A stretch of 64,000 nt of DNA, from assembly GCF_017498505.1 (NCBI RefSeq), contig NZ_CP071798.1, positions 3,955,501 to 4,019,500 on the forward strand, written 5' to 3'. The notes beneath the pieces were generated by a model. That model had not been told where the DNA came from. It saw nothing but the letters and a program-made list of their open reading frames with translations, and searched no databases. Of the stretch, positions 50,513-59,514 are shown piece by piece. The stretch is from Sporosarcina sp. Te-1. GTDB taxonomy: Bacteria; Bacillota; Bacilli; Bacillales_A; Planococcaceae. Each line of letters begins with the position of its first letter. Position 1 is the first letter of the stretch. A program made the translations under genes and the position numbers.

Positions 50513-51537
50513 TGCGTACAAATAGAGGCATTGTTTGTGAGAAGAAAACTGCATATACGGTATTCTTGACGAACGAGGGAAATTTTGTACGTGGATATCC
50601 TATCGGCGATTCTCCTGAAATTGGTCAAGAGGTGGAATTTCACCAAATTAAGACTTTCTGTTTTCCTAAAAAACCCTTACTATATGGCCCTGTTTTCGCT
50701 GTTGCCATGCTACTGGTGATTCTTTTTGCCTCACTGTACCCTGGAAATGAGAAGGCCTTGGCTTATGTTCAAGTGGAGTCGATGACTGCACTGGAATTCG
50801 GCGTCGATCAACATGGCACAGTCGTAGACTATCATCAATTTGGCGATCCGCAAAAGCTGCTATCTGAAACAATGCTTTCCGAATGGGTTGGACTGCCAAT
50901 CCACAATGTCCTTGGGAAGGCGACACGTGAGATAACTGATGGAAATAGTGCCGAGGAGTTGGTCGTGACACTTGTTTATGAGGATAGTAAAAAAAGCGAA
51001 AAGATGAAAGACATTATGAATCATGCAATCAAAACAGCTCGCAGCAGCCAGCAAGAAGTGAATTTGAAGGTGGTTGAAAGCTCCGAACAGGAACGAATTC
51101 AAGCGAAGAAAAGAGATACCTCCATTCAGCAATATAAAAAGCAACAAGACATTCAGTCGAAGACCCATAGTTTCAATACAGCTAAAAAACAAGAAGCAGA
51201 AAGCGAAAAGAAAGTAAAAAAGCACAACGCGAAACAAATCCAGAGAGAACAGTCTATTCAACCGCAAACCGGACCGGAAGTTCGACAGAATGGACAGAAG
51301 AACACAAATAAAGACATCATAGAGAAAGAGCCATCTGAAAATAATCCTTCCAGAGGAGTTGCCGAAAAACGCCAGAATCACTCCAGAAAAACAGAGCCGG
51401 TCGATACAGGAAAAGAAATCAAAAGCAATGCACAAAAGAATCCTGCTGGCAAAGGGAAGAAAACAAAGAATCCGGAATCTCAGAATCATCCTGGCAAAGG
51501 GAATCAAAAAGGTAAAGAAAATCCATCAGGAAAATAA
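50509..51537 (+). CDS. rsgI: Membrane anti-sigma factor RsgI
   Basis: 342 residues. N-terminal cytoplasmic RsgI domain (about 1-55: RGIVCEKKTAYTVFLTNEGN) that holds SigI, one membrane span (about 64-83: GPVFAVAMLLVILFASLYPG), an extracellular alpha/beta domain (about 84-190, ALAYVQVESMTALEFGVDQH) and a long disordered Lys/Gln/Asn-rich tail ending GKGNQKGKENPSGK. Overlaps sigI (ATGATG), so the pair is co-translated. The outer domain is the expected sensor; no carbohydrate-binding module like those of clostridial RsgI proteins is present. Confidence 0.88.
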   Translation: MMRTNRGIVCEKKTAYTVFLTNEGNFVRGYPIGDSPEIGQEVEFHQIKTFCFPKKPLLYGPVFAVAMLLVILFASLYPGNEKALAYVQVESMTALEFGVDQHGTVVDYHQFGDPQKLLSETMLSEWVGLPIHNVLGKATREITDGNSAEELVVTLVYEDSKKSEKMKDIMNHAIKTARSSQQEVNLKVVESSEQERIQAKKRDTSIQQYKKQQDIQSKTHSFNTAKKQEAESEKKVKKHNAKQIQREQSIQPQTGPEVRQNGQKNTNKDIIEKEPSENNPSRGVAEKRQNHSRKTEPVDTGKEIKSNAQKNPAGKGKKTKNPESQNHPGKGNQKGKENPSGK

Positions 51538-51572
51538 GAACAGAAACCAGATAAAGCTTCTCCTATTGAAAT

Positions 51573-51618
51573 ACACCCCAAAAGTTAGAGGCAAAAACCT
51601 AACTTTTGGGGTGTTTTA
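51573..51618. terminator. Bidirectional terminator between rsgI and the convergent gene
   Basis: A perfect 16-bp stem, ACACCCCAAAAGTTAG at 51573-51588 with its complement at 51599-51614, followed by TTTAATTT. Confidence 0.88.
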
Positions 51619-51626
51619 ATTTAAAG

Positions 51627-52190
51627 TTACTTAATTAATATTTTTATTTCATTCTGTTGTTCGTTTACTAATTCATCAAGAAATTCATCTAGTTCCTCAT
51701 TGTATACTGCTAATTCTTCACCATTGAATGGGACTAGTTCACGGAATGCTTTTTGCGTATATTCCATTATATACAAACTTCTTTCGCTTGTAATCTCTAG
51801 GTACTCTTTAAAATTTTCATCAGTTTTCATGCCTAACTTTCGAGCCTGTGATTTTATAAACTCACGCTCGGATTTTTCCATTTCAATGTCATCAAGAGAT
51901 GTCGTTGCCACTGCTTTCTTCATCGAATCGATTTTATCAGACAGGTCCAAATTCATTTTTTTAGCTTCCTGTATCATTAATTCTACGCGTACAGCATCAT
52001 CAATTCTGCTCAATACATCTTGGTCAGCATTTAAGAAACGTAATTCACCTATCGTAATTTCCTTATCTCCCACAATTGCCGCAATATCACTGTCTTTATA
52101 ACCTTCTAGGCTAGCCTGTTTGTTATTATCATAGCCTATGAGTGGAATAACTAAGCATATGGTCATTATAAAAAGAGAGATTCTCTTCAA
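51627..52190 (-). CDS. SurA-N-like exported protein with lost lipobox cysteine
   Basis: 187 residues. An N-terminal hydrophobic signal (RISLFIMTICLVIPLIG) runs into YDNN where a lipoprotein would have Cys: the codon is TAT, one transition from TGT. After it AAIVGDKEITIGELRFL matches the start of SurA/PrsA-type foldase N-terminal domains, followed by charged helices (VRVELMIQEAKKMNLDLSDK). No PPIase domain is present. TTG start about nine bases after GGAAGGGAAG. If the ancestor was a lipoprotein, this one may now be released or stay anchored by its signal. Confidence 0.7.
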   Translation of the reverse strand: MKRISLFIMTICLVIPLIGYDNNKQASLEGYKDSDIAAIVGDKEITIGELRFLNADQDVLSRIDDAVRVELMIQEAKKMNLDLSDKIDSMKKAVATTSLDDIEMEKSEREFIKSQARKLGMKTDENFKEYLEITSERSLYIMEYTQKAFRELVPFNGEELAVYNEELDEFLDELVNEQQNEIKILIK

Positions 52191-52540
52191 GAAAACACTT
52201 CCCTTCCAAAATACCTTGCTACTCTAAATACGTTCGTTTTTGTTAGAAGGTTACAATATTTCGGATTACTAGTCTGATTTCTGTACGCCAATCACGGCAA
52301 TCAATTTCAAGTGAGGATTTTTAAATAACAGTAATGTCCGATTGAAAGAGCTGCTTGTATCAAATCTATGATGAATATATCAATTCCTTAATTCAATCAG
52401 TTATTGCTATGAAGTTGGAATTAGAAGGTTTGGCAATTTTATTAAGAGCTTTCTCAATTCAAAGCTACTAAGTTGACAGTCTAGAGAAAAAAAGATTTTA
52501 TCGGGGATATTATTTCATTATATGGGGGCAATAAAGGATA
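52191..52540. other. Intergenic region without recognised features
   Basis: About 350 bases upstream of the SurA-like gene and downstream of the P450 gene. AT-rich, stop codons in all frames apart from a short Leu-rich reading near 52412. I see no gene, RNA or repeat. Confidence 0.5.
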
Positions 52541-52581
52541 ACAGGAAAACCAGATAGAAGGGATCACCCTCTATCTGGTTT
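52541..52581 (-). terminator. Intrinsic terminator of the P450 gene
   Basis: AAACCAGATAG (52547-52557) pairs with CTATCTGGTTT (52571-52581), with extra pairs inside; the minus strand runs into TTTTCC. The stem begins at the stop codon. Confidence 0.8.
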
Positions 52582-53816
52582 CATTGTTTTCGAATAACCA
52601 TTCTGCTATTCGGCAGTGTCGGCAATCGCGTCATATTAATGGATAAATCCTGCCCTTGCATGACTTCATAATCCAATTCGTTTACAAAGTAGGACAGACT
52701 TGCTTTCATGATCGTTACAGTGATCTCTTCCCCCGGGCAGCGATGGCCGGTTGTCACATCACCCCCGCCTTGCGGGACAAAGTTGTACAAATCCGCTTGC
52801 TCTTCATCAAACCGTTCAGGCTTGAATTGGTAAGGATTCGTCCAACTTTCCGGGTCATGATTCGTGCCGTAGAGATCAATGAGGACGGTGTCGCCTTTTT
52901 TGAATTGGACTCCTTTCCATTGAAAATCAGTTTTCGCCATGGCGCCGAGAAATGGAGCAAACGGGTAGTAGCGGCGGACTTCTTGGGCAAAGTTCTCCAA
53001 GTAGTGATCGCCATGATGGCGTAATTTATTTTTCTCCTCTGGGAATTGGTACAAGGCGAGCATGCCAAAGACAATAAAGCGGGCGACTGCCACAATAGGT
53101 CGTATAATATTAATCAGCTCAACAGCAGCCATATGAGTATCGAGTAGGTGCCCGTTTTCGTCCCGATGAGTCGCCATTGCTTCCAATGCACTTCCATTGT
53201 GTGGAATTGCCCCTTGACGATACTCCTCAATTAACGACTCAATCCATTTTTCTGTCCTGATTCGCGCGTTCCGTCCTTCGCGATACCGTGGACCAACTCC
53301 ACCAAGCGCATCAATCAAGGCACCTAAATCATACGCACGTGTTGCGACTTCTGATTCCTCCAATGGTACACCAGCCCACAGGCACGCTACCTTGCACAAC
53401 ACTTCCTCCGCTTCATCAAACAATATGATGGGTTTGCCAGGCATCCACTTCTGGGTTCGGATTCGCCATTGTTCCAAAGTCAACTCATGCAAAAAGGAAA
53501 GTCTCTCTTTTGTCATGAGAGAGAGAAATAACGCCTTTCGTACATGGTGGGCAGCTCCATCCATCGTTTGGATGCCATTTTCCCCGAAGAGCGTCTTCTG
53601 AACACGTTTCGGTATAGCTCCGGTACGCTGAAATCGATTCGGATCATAAAATAACTTCACGGCATCCCGTCCTACCATGCAAATCATCTTCTTTCCCATC
53701 AAGCGCGTTTCAAACACTTTGGTTTGGTAGGAATCAAACCGTTTCTGCATGAAGCGGTATCCTTCCGTCAGCAAATCAAATGTATGGTCCAACCCTTTTT
53801 CAACAGGCAAGTTCAT
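52581..53816 (-). CDS. cypC: Fatty-acid peroxygenase, cytochrome P450 CYP152 type
   Basis: About 411 residues, soluble P450 that uses hydrogen peroxide to hydroxylate fatty acids at the alpha or beta carbon. The heme-ligand Cys is in TTGHRCPGEE. The I-helix has NIIRPIVAVARF with the Arg-Pro pair of CYP152 in place of the usual acid-alcohol pair, so the substrate carboxylate supplies the acid. Other family blocks: RFQRTGAIPKRVQKTLFGEN, QEVRRYYPFAPFLGA and DLYGTNHDPESW. GAGGAG lies eight bases before the ATG at 53816, which is preferred to the in-frame ATG at 53825. Stands as its own unit. Confidence 0.93.
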   Translation of the reverse strand: MNLPVEKGLDHTFDLLTEGYRFMQKRFDSYQTKVFETRLMGKKMICMVGRDAVKLFYDPNRFQRTGAIPKRVQKTLFGENGIQTMDGAAHHVRKALFLSLMTKERLSFLHELTLEQWRIRTQKWMPGKPIILFDEAEEVLCKVACLWAGVPLEESEVATRAYDLGALIDALGGVGPRYREGRNARIRTEKWIESLIEEYRQGAIPHNGSALEAMATHRDENGHLLDTHMAAVELINIIRPIVAVARFIVFGMLALYQFPEEKNKLRHHGDHYLENFAQEVRRYYPFAPFLGAMAKTDFQWKGVQFKKGDTVLIDLYGTNHDPESWTNPYQFKPERFDEEQADLYNFVPQGGGDVTTGHRCPGEEITVTIMKASLSYFVNELDYEVMQGQDLSINMTRLPTLPNSRMVIRKQ

Positions 53817-53920
53817 TCCATCCACTCCTCATCCTAGTGATACATAGAACATTCCCTGAATTGAGGTATATTAACATGTCTCCCTTATTACAAAATAAAA
53901 ATGGTAACATTTTTATAAAA

Positions 53921-53947
53921 TAGAATTGCTACTTTTAATAAATTCTA
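53921..53947. promoter_or_regulatory. Inverted repeat in the dpp promoter region
   Basis: TAGAATT (53921-53927) and AATTCTA (53941-53947) separated by 13 bases, about 45 bases before the binding-protein start. A possible operator; no known consensus matched. Confidence 0.3.
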
Positions 53948-53991
53948 TTAATATAGATTATATGAAAAATTAAAACAAAGGGGGAGTGGAA

Positions 53992-55539
53992 ATGGGGAGA
54001 CCGAAACGTTTACTATTCGTTAGCTTGCTATTGCTTATATTAATGCTGGCTGCGTGCAGCAGTGATGGGGAAGTGGATAAGGGGTCTGCACAGGAAGGGA
54101 ATCGCGTTCTCACAATAGCGATGGGTTCGGATATTGTTAGTTTTGATATTCATAACCACAATAATACTTCCACGGAAGCAGTACATGATAACATGTTCAA
54201 CTATCTATTCAAGAGAGATGACAACAATGGGATTCAGCCTGAACTCGTCGATTCCTTCGAGCAGATAGATGATCTGACTGTGCAGATGAAATTAAAAGAA
54301 GGAGTCAAATTCCACAATGGAGATCCGCTTACTTCGGAAGATGTGAAATTTACATTAGAACGTGTCGCAACCGATGAAACACTCAAGGAATTTCCGAACT
54401 ATAAACAGATTAAGGAAGTTGAAATTGTTGATGACCTGACTTTTAAAGTCATTACATATGAACCGGAACCTTCTTTGTTTCACCGACTTTCCAGGTTAGG
54501 TTCGGGTATGCTGCCAAAAAAATATATTGAAGAACAAGGATGGGATCACTTTTTATCCAATCCTGTCGGTACGGGGCCTTATAAATTCAAAGAATGGATT
54601 CGGGATGATCGGATTGTTTTAGAACCGTTTGATGATTATTACGAAGGAAAAGTGGATGAATGGGATGAGGTTGTTTTCCGGGTAATTCCCGAAAATTCCA
54701 CAAGAGTATCCGAGTTGCTGACGGGTGGCGTTGATATTGCGGTTAATATACCACCTAGCGATTGGGACCGGATTGATAAAAATGATGGCACTTCCATGAA
54801 AAAAGAAACATCCAACCGGACGATTATGTTGATCCTGCGGGCGACAGAGGGATATCCGACAGCCGATGTCCGTGTTCGCCAAGCCATAGATTATGCCATT
54901 GACGATGGATCGATAGCAGAACATGCATTGAAAGGCGGGGGCATCCCGACTAAAACACGAGTAGGTCCAGGAAACTTTGGTCATAACCCGAAACTGTACG
55001 ATACGTATAACTATGATCTTGAAAAAGCAAAAGCCTTACTTGCTGAGGCGGGTTATCCGGATGGTTTTGAAATGACCCTGCATTCTCCAAAAGGACGTTA
55101 TTTACAAGATGCGGAAGTGACTGAAATGATTGCCGGCATGCTTTCTCAAGTTGGCATTAAAGTAAATATCGAATTTATGGAGTGGAGTAATTTCGTAGAG
55201 ATGCGAACAGCGAAAAAGAACAAGGATGCCTATTTGTTAGGTCTCGGAAATTCAATGTTTGATGGTGCTTATTCCGTTGATTGGTACCGTGCCGAACGGT
55301 TTGAAGGCGAGACGGATTATAAAAATGATGAAATCGAGGAGTTGCTACAAGCTTCCGCATCGAATATGAATCCGGAAGAACGTGAAAAGCAGATTCAACA
55401 AATTGAAGAAATAGCGGCGGAAGAAGTGCCGCATATTCAATTGTATCAAGAAACAATTAATACGGGGGTCAGTGATCGCATCGATTTCACACCGACTCAA
55501 GATGAGATGATTTACGTGCCGAAAATTAAGCGCAAGTAA
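53992..55539 (+). CDS. Dipeptide/oligopeptide-binding lipoprotein (SBP family 5)
   Basis: About 515 residues. Lipoprotein signal LLLLILMLAAC with Cys near residue 20, then a family 5 receptor: AMGSDIVSFDIHNHNNTST, KLKEGVKFHNGDPLTSEDVK, NPVGTGPYKFKEW and ANVRVRQAI-like blocks. Binds peptides or related compounds outside the cell for the permeases that follow. GGGGGAG stands five bases before the ATG at 53992 (a GTG at 53986 is inside that site). A hairpin after the gene (55541-55574) may raise its expression over the rest of the operon. Confidence 0.87.
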   Translation: MGRPKRLLFVSLLLLILMLAACSSDGEVDKGSAQEGNRVLTIAMGSDIVSFDIHNHNNTSTEAVHDNMFNYLFKRDDNNGIQPELVDSFEQIDDLTVQMKLKEGVKFHNGDPLTSEDVKFTLERVATDETLKEFPNYKQIKEVEIVDDLTFKVITYEPEPSLFHRLSRLGSGMLPKKYIEEQGWDHFLSNPVGTGPYKFKEWIRDDRIVLEPFDDYYEGKVDEWDEVVFRVIPENSTRVSELLTGGVDIAVNIPPSDWDRIDKNDGTSMKKETSNRTIMLILRATEGYPTADVRVRQAIDYAIDDGSIAEHALKGGGIPTKTRVGPGNFGHNPKLYDTYNYDLEKAKALLAEAGYPDGFEMTLHSPKGRYLQDAEVTEMIAGMLSQVGIKVNIEFMEWSNFVEMRTAKKNKDAYLLGLGNSMFDGAYSVDWYRAERFEGETDYKNDEIEELLQASASNMNPEEREKQIQQIEEIAAEEVPHIQLYQETINTGVSDRIDFTPTQDEMIYVPKIKRK

Positions 55540-55540
55540 A

Positions 55541-55574
55541 GGAAAGGCCGGGATTACGTCCTGGCCTTTCCTTA
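55541..55574 (+). terminator. Partial terminator after the binding-protein gene
   Basis: GGAAAGGCCGGG (55541-55552) pairs with CCTGGCCTTTCC (55560-55571), 7-base loop, followed by TTAT. Located inside the operon, so probably an attenuating 3' hairpin. Confidence 0.7.
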
Positions 55575-55607
55575 TAGAAAGAGAATGATTCCGAAAGAGG
55601 TGATCTT

Positions 55608-56525
55608 ATGCTCAGATTTCTACTAAAACGAATACTGGAATTCATTCCGGTTTTGCTTATCATATCGTTTATTGTCTTTTCCTTGGTGTTTATAGCTGGA
55701 AATCCTGTCGCTCTGATGCTTCCTGAAGATGCAAGTCAAGAGGACATTGATCGTTTGACTACAGCCCTTGGTTTAGATCAACCCTTCATCGTTCAATACG
55801 GCAAATATATGGTGGGGCTGCTGCAAGGAAACTTTGGTGAGTCTTTCCGTTATAATACGGATGCTTTACCACTTGTTCTGGAACGCTTGCCTGCTACGTT
55901 GGAATTGGCAGCCGCATCCATGATTATTGCTATTCTCATAGCAATTCCTTTAGGTGTCTGGTCGGCGACACGAAAGAATACATCGATGGATTTGATTGCC
56001 ACTGGCGGAGCGGTAATTGGGAAAGCCATGCCGAACTTTTGGCTTGGCATTATGTTGATCTTGTTATTTTCTGTCACGTTGGGTTGGTTTCCTGTGTCAG
56101 GCAGGGGAACATTGGCCCACCTTATTTTACCGGCAATTACCCTAGGAACCGGTATCGCGGCGGAGATGACCAGGCTGATACGTTCAAGCATGGTGGAAAT
56201 ACTCAGCCAAGATTATGTGCGAACTGCAAAAAGTAAAGGGCTGCGTGATTTCTTCGTCATTTATAAGCACGCATTTCGGAACTCTCTGATCCCGGTGGTG
56301 ACAATTACAGCTCTTCAAACTTCAACGTTAGTTGGGGGAGCATTGATCACAGAGACGGTATTTTCTTGGCCGGGCCTAGGACAACTGCTAATCCAAGCAG
56401 TTAATACACGGGATATGGCCATTGTGCAGGCGAGCGTGTTTGTCATTGCTACTCTTGTCATTTTAATGAATTTATTGGCTGATCTGATTTACCGGATTTT
56501 AGATCCACGGATTAAATATAGTTAG
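55608..56525 (+). CDS. dppB: Dipeptide ABC permease, DppB type
   Basis: 305 residues, six spans. First span RILEFIPVLLIISFIVFSLV, then AGNPVALMLPEDASQEDIDR and the family EAA loop VRTAKSKGLRDFFVIYKHAF. Inner-membrane permease for peptides; operates with the 56537-57460 gene. Start ATG behind AGAGGTG. Confidence 0.88.
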   Translation: MLRFLLKRILEFIPVLLIISFIVFSLVFIAGNPVALMLPEDASQEDIDRLTTALGLDQPFIVQYGKYMVGLLQGNFGESFRYNTDALPLVLERLPATLELAAASMIIAILIAIPLGVWSATRKNTSMDLIATGGAVIGKAMPNFWLGIMLILLFSVTLGWFPVSGRGTLAHLILPAITLGTGIAAEMTRLIRSSMVEILSQDYVRTAKSKGLRDFFVIYKHAFRNSLIPVVTITALQTSTLVGGALITETVFSWPGLGQLLIQAVNTRDMAIVQASVFVIATLVILMNLLADLIYRILDPRIKYS

Positions 56526-56536
56526 GAGGGAATGGA

Positions 56537-57460
56537 ATGTCCGCTAACCTTCAAAACCCTGCAATCGCTCAACAAAAACGTACAGACTCAGCTAGTAAAA
56601 GCAGACTTGCACGTTGGGTAAAGCTGCTGCTGAAAAGTAAGACTGGAACGGTCGGCTTTGTCATCGTACTACTTGTCTCCCTTGTGTCGATCTTTGCCAA
56701 CTGGCTCGCTCCCCATGATCCTGCAGCGATTAATCCGGCTATGATGCTAAAACCACCATCCTGGCTGGAGGGAGGAGAAAAAGAGTATGTACTCGGAACG
56801 GATAATCTAGGCAGAGATATTTTAAGTCGGATTATTTACGGTTCCCGAGTTTCGTTGCTGGTCGGTATCGCATCCGTTATTTTAGCGGGGCTCATTGGTA
56901 TTATCGTTGGCCTCGTGGCAGGTTATTTTGGCGGGTGGATCGATTCAATTTTAATGAGAATTGTAGATGCCTTCTTATCGATTCCGAATATCTTGTTTGC
57001 TCTTGTATTTTTGGCTGTGTTCGGGCCGAGTGTTCCGACCCTCATCGTAGTGTTAGGTGTGACGAATTGGGTAGCGTATGCCCGGATTGTCAGAGGCGAA
57101 ACGTTATCCATTAAAGAAAGGGAGTTTGTAAAGGCAGCGAAATCCATCGGCGTACCGAACGGAAAGATCATCATGCGACATGTTTTCCCAAATGTCATTT
57201 CTTCTTTTATTGTCATCTCAACTTTAAGTGTTGCCACCACTATTATTCTGGAGGCTTCCTTAAGTTTTCTTGGGCTGGGTGTCCAACCTCCCACTGTTTC
57301 TTGGGGAGGTATCTTGAGTGATGGGCGAGATTATTTGGCGACCAGCTGGTGGCTTGCGACATTTCCAGGGTTAGCAATTACAATCACGGTTTTGGGGATT
57401 ATTTTCTTAGGAGATTGGCTGCGGGACATATTGGACCCTCGTTCACAAAGCCGAAGTTAA
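56537..57460 (+). CDS. dppC: Dipeptide ABC permease, DppC type
   Basis: 307 residues. Cytoplasmic N-terminus, first span at about 38-57 (VGFVIVLLVSLVSIFANWLA), then LGTDNLGRDILSRIIYGSRV, the DppC/OppC hallmark, and EAA loop VKAAKSIGVPNGKIIMRHVF. Follows dppB by 11 bases with GGAGGG. Confidence 0.89.
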   Translation: MSANLQNPAIAQQKRTDSASKSRLARWVKLLLKSKTGTVGFVIVLLVSLVSIFANWLAPHDPAAINPAMMLKPPSWLEGGEKEYVLGTDNLGRDILSRIIYGSRVSLLVGIASVILAGLIGIIVGLVAGYFGGWIDSILMRIVDAFLSIPNILFALVFLAVFGPSVPTLIVVLGVTNWVAYARIVRGETLSIKEREFVKAAKSIGVPNGKIIMRHVFPNVISSFIVISTLSVATTIILEASLSFLGLGVQPPTVSWGGILSDGRDYLATSWWLATFPGLAITITVLGIIFLGDWLRDILDPRSQSRS

Positions 57461-57472
57461 GGGGTGGTTGAA

Positions 57473-58462
57473 ATGGTCAGAAAGTCGATTCTACATGTGG
57501 ATGACCTGCATACATATTTCAAAACGGAACATGGTGTAGTGCCATCTGTGAATGGAGTCTCCTTCCAAGTAAAAGAAGGAGAGACGCTCGCAATCGTGGG
57601 AGAGTCAGGGTCTGGTAAGAGTGTAACCTCCCTCTCCGTCATGGGATTAATTGAGGCGCCAGGAAAAGTGGAAAAAGGGGAAATCTTATTCGCAGGCAAG
57701 GATTTGACTGCAATCTCCAAAAAGGAATACCGAAAGTTGCGAGGCAATGAAATTGCGATGATCTTTCAAGAACCGTTAACATCATTAAATCCATTGTTTA
57801 CAGTAGGGAACCAACTTTCAGAATCCATTAAATTGCATCAAAAAGTGGATAAGAAAATTGCCAAGGTAAAAAGCATTGAAATGCTGCAACAAGTCGGCAT
57901 TCCTCGCGCCGAAAAGGTATATCATTCATTCCCGCATGTTTTAAGCGGTGGAATGAGGCAAAGGGTTATGATCGCTATGGCCTTATCATGCAATCCTACA
58001 TTATTGATAGCAGATGAACCGACGACTGCACTTGATGTAACAATTCAAGCTCAAATTTTAGAGTTGATGAAAAAATTGGCCAAAGAGCACCAAACTGCCA
58101 TTTTGTTAATTACGCATGATTTAGGGGTCGTGGCGGAAATGGCCGATAACGTGGTCGTTATGTACGCTGGCCAAGTGGTGGAATATACCGATGTCTTTAC
58201 GCTCTTCAGCGACCCTAAGCATCCTTATACAAAAGGCTTATTAGACAGTACGCCGAAATTTTATGAGACAGAAGAGAAACTAGAGTCCATTCAAGGAACC
58301 GTACCAACGCCGGCAACCATGCCGCATGGATGCAAGTTCCATCCACGCTGTCCATATGCGATGGATATTTGTGTAGCAAAGGAGCCGGAATTGGAAGAGA
58401 GAAGTGCCGATCACAAAGTGCGTTGTTGGTTAACGGAAGAGAAGGAGGCTGTCGTTTCATGA
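57473..58462 (+). CDS. dppD: Dipeptide ABC ATPase, DppD type
   Basis: About 329 residues. Walker A GESGSGKSVTSL, signature LSGGMRQRVMIA, Walker B LLIADEPTTALDV, switch ITHDLGVVAEM, and a C-terminal oligopeptide-type region with PHGCKFHPRCPYAMDICVAK whose cysteines probably bind a 4Fe-4S cluster or metal, as in this family. A GTG at 57464 opens the frame, but AAGGGGTGG is correctly spaced from the ATG at 57473. The stop overlaps the next start (ATGA). Confidence 0.9.
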   Translation: MVRKSILHVDDLHTYFKTEHGVVPSVNGVSFQVKEGETLAIVGESGSGKSVTSLSVMGLIEAPGKVEKGEILFAGKDLTAISKKEYRKLRGNEIAMIFQEPLTSLNPLFTVGNQLSESIKLHQKVDKKIAKVKSIEMLQQVGIPRAEKVYHSFPHVLSGGMRQRVMIAMALSCNPTLLIADEPTTALDVTIQAQILELMKKLAKEHQTAILLITHDLGVVAEMADNVVVMYAGQVVEYTDVFTLFSDPKHPYTKGLLDSTPKFYETEEKLESIQGTVPTPATMPHGCKFHPRCPYAMDICVAKEPELEERSADHKVRCWLTEEKEAVVS

Positions 58463-59514
58463 ATCTTTTTTTAAAAGATCAGCTGCCTTTATTGGAAGTG
58501 AGTAATTTAAAAAAGCATTTTGAGGTATCGGACGGTTTTGGCAAGAAGAAATTACTTCGGGCTGTCGATGGCATTGATTTCAGTGTTATGGAAGGCGAGA
58601 CGTTAGGGATTGTCGGAGAATCTGGATGTGGAAAATCAACAACAGGGAATCTCCTCATCAATCTATTGGAGAAAACCGAAGGAACGATTATTTTCAATGG
58701 GAAGGATATGGATTCTCTAACAAAAGAGGAGCTCCGTAAATCAAAAGCTGCTATTCAAATGATATTTCAGGATCCCTTTTCCTCCCTAAATCCGCGCATG
58801 CGAGTCCTTGATATTATTGCAGAGCCCTTAAGAACACATACGGTCATGAAGAAAAAAGAGATTCAAGAAGAGGTATTTAAATTAATGGATGCAGTAGGGC
58901 TAGATCGTTCCTATGGAAGGAGGTTCCCTCACGAATTCAGCGGAGGGCAACGGCAGCGAATCGGTATTGCCCGGGCAATTGCCCTCCGACCGAAACTAAT
59001 TATTTGTGATGAACCGGTTTCTGCTCTCGACGTTTCGATTCAAGCTCAAATCCTGAACTTATTAATTGAACTTCAAAATGAATACAAATTGACATTCATT
59101 TTTATTGCACATGGATTGCCGGCTGTAAAATACATTAGTGATCGGATTGCGGTCATGTATTTAGGCAAGATAGTGGAAATAACCACTAAAGAGCAACTGT
59201 TTGCTGCACCTAAACATCCGTACACGGTGAGTCTCGTCTCGGCCGTCCCACTTCCTGATCCATTCATACGAGAGTCGAGGGAACGGGTCATTTTAGAGGG
59301 GGATATACCAAGCAATGTCGATATTCCTACAGGCTGTAGATTTCGTACAAGATGCCCATTTGCGGTTGATAGATGTAAAGAAAACGAGCCGCAATTGAAA
59401 GAGCTCGGAGACGATCATTTTGTTGCATGTCATTTCCCCAGAAATACAGTGGATGACAGCATGAAGAAAGGAGACACAACCCATGAAAAACTATCTGCAA
59501 TCGAAAGAGTCTGA
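58459..59514 (+). CDS. dppF: Dipeptide ABC ATPase, DppF type
   Basis: About 351 residues. Walker A GESGCGKSTTGN, signature FSGGQRQRIGIARA, Walker B IICDEPVSALDVS, and C-terminal PTGCRFRTRCPFAVDRCKEN. The switch reads IAHGLPAVKYI, with Gly after His where most relatives have Asp (IAHDL); that Asp is not catalytic in all members, so effect is uncertain. Starts in the stop codon of dppD and overlaps the peptidase gene by 32 bases. Confidence 0.9.
   Translation: MNLFLKDQLPLLEVSNLKKHFEVSDGFGKKKLLRAVDGIDFSVMEGETLGIVGESGCGKSTTGNLLINLLEKTEGTIIFNGKDMDSLTKEELRKSKAAIQMIFQDPFSSLNPRMRVLDIIAEPLRTHTVMKKKEIQEEVFKLMDAVGLDRSYGRRFPHEFSGGQRQRIGIARAIALRPKLIICDEPVSALDVSIQAQILNLLIELQNEYKLTFIFIAHGLPAVKYISDRIAVMYLGKIVEITTKEQLFAAPKHPYTVSLVSAVPLPDPFIRESRERVILEGDIPSNVDIPTGCRFRTRCPFAVDRCKENEPQLKELGDDHFVACHFPRNTVDDSMKKGDTTHEKLSAIERV

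Noticed and set aside
58459..59514. DppF as a broken ATPase because of IAHGL in place of IAHDL
   Set aside because: Walker A, Walker B, signature and switch His are intact and the gene is full length; the change is noted but not evidence of inactivity.
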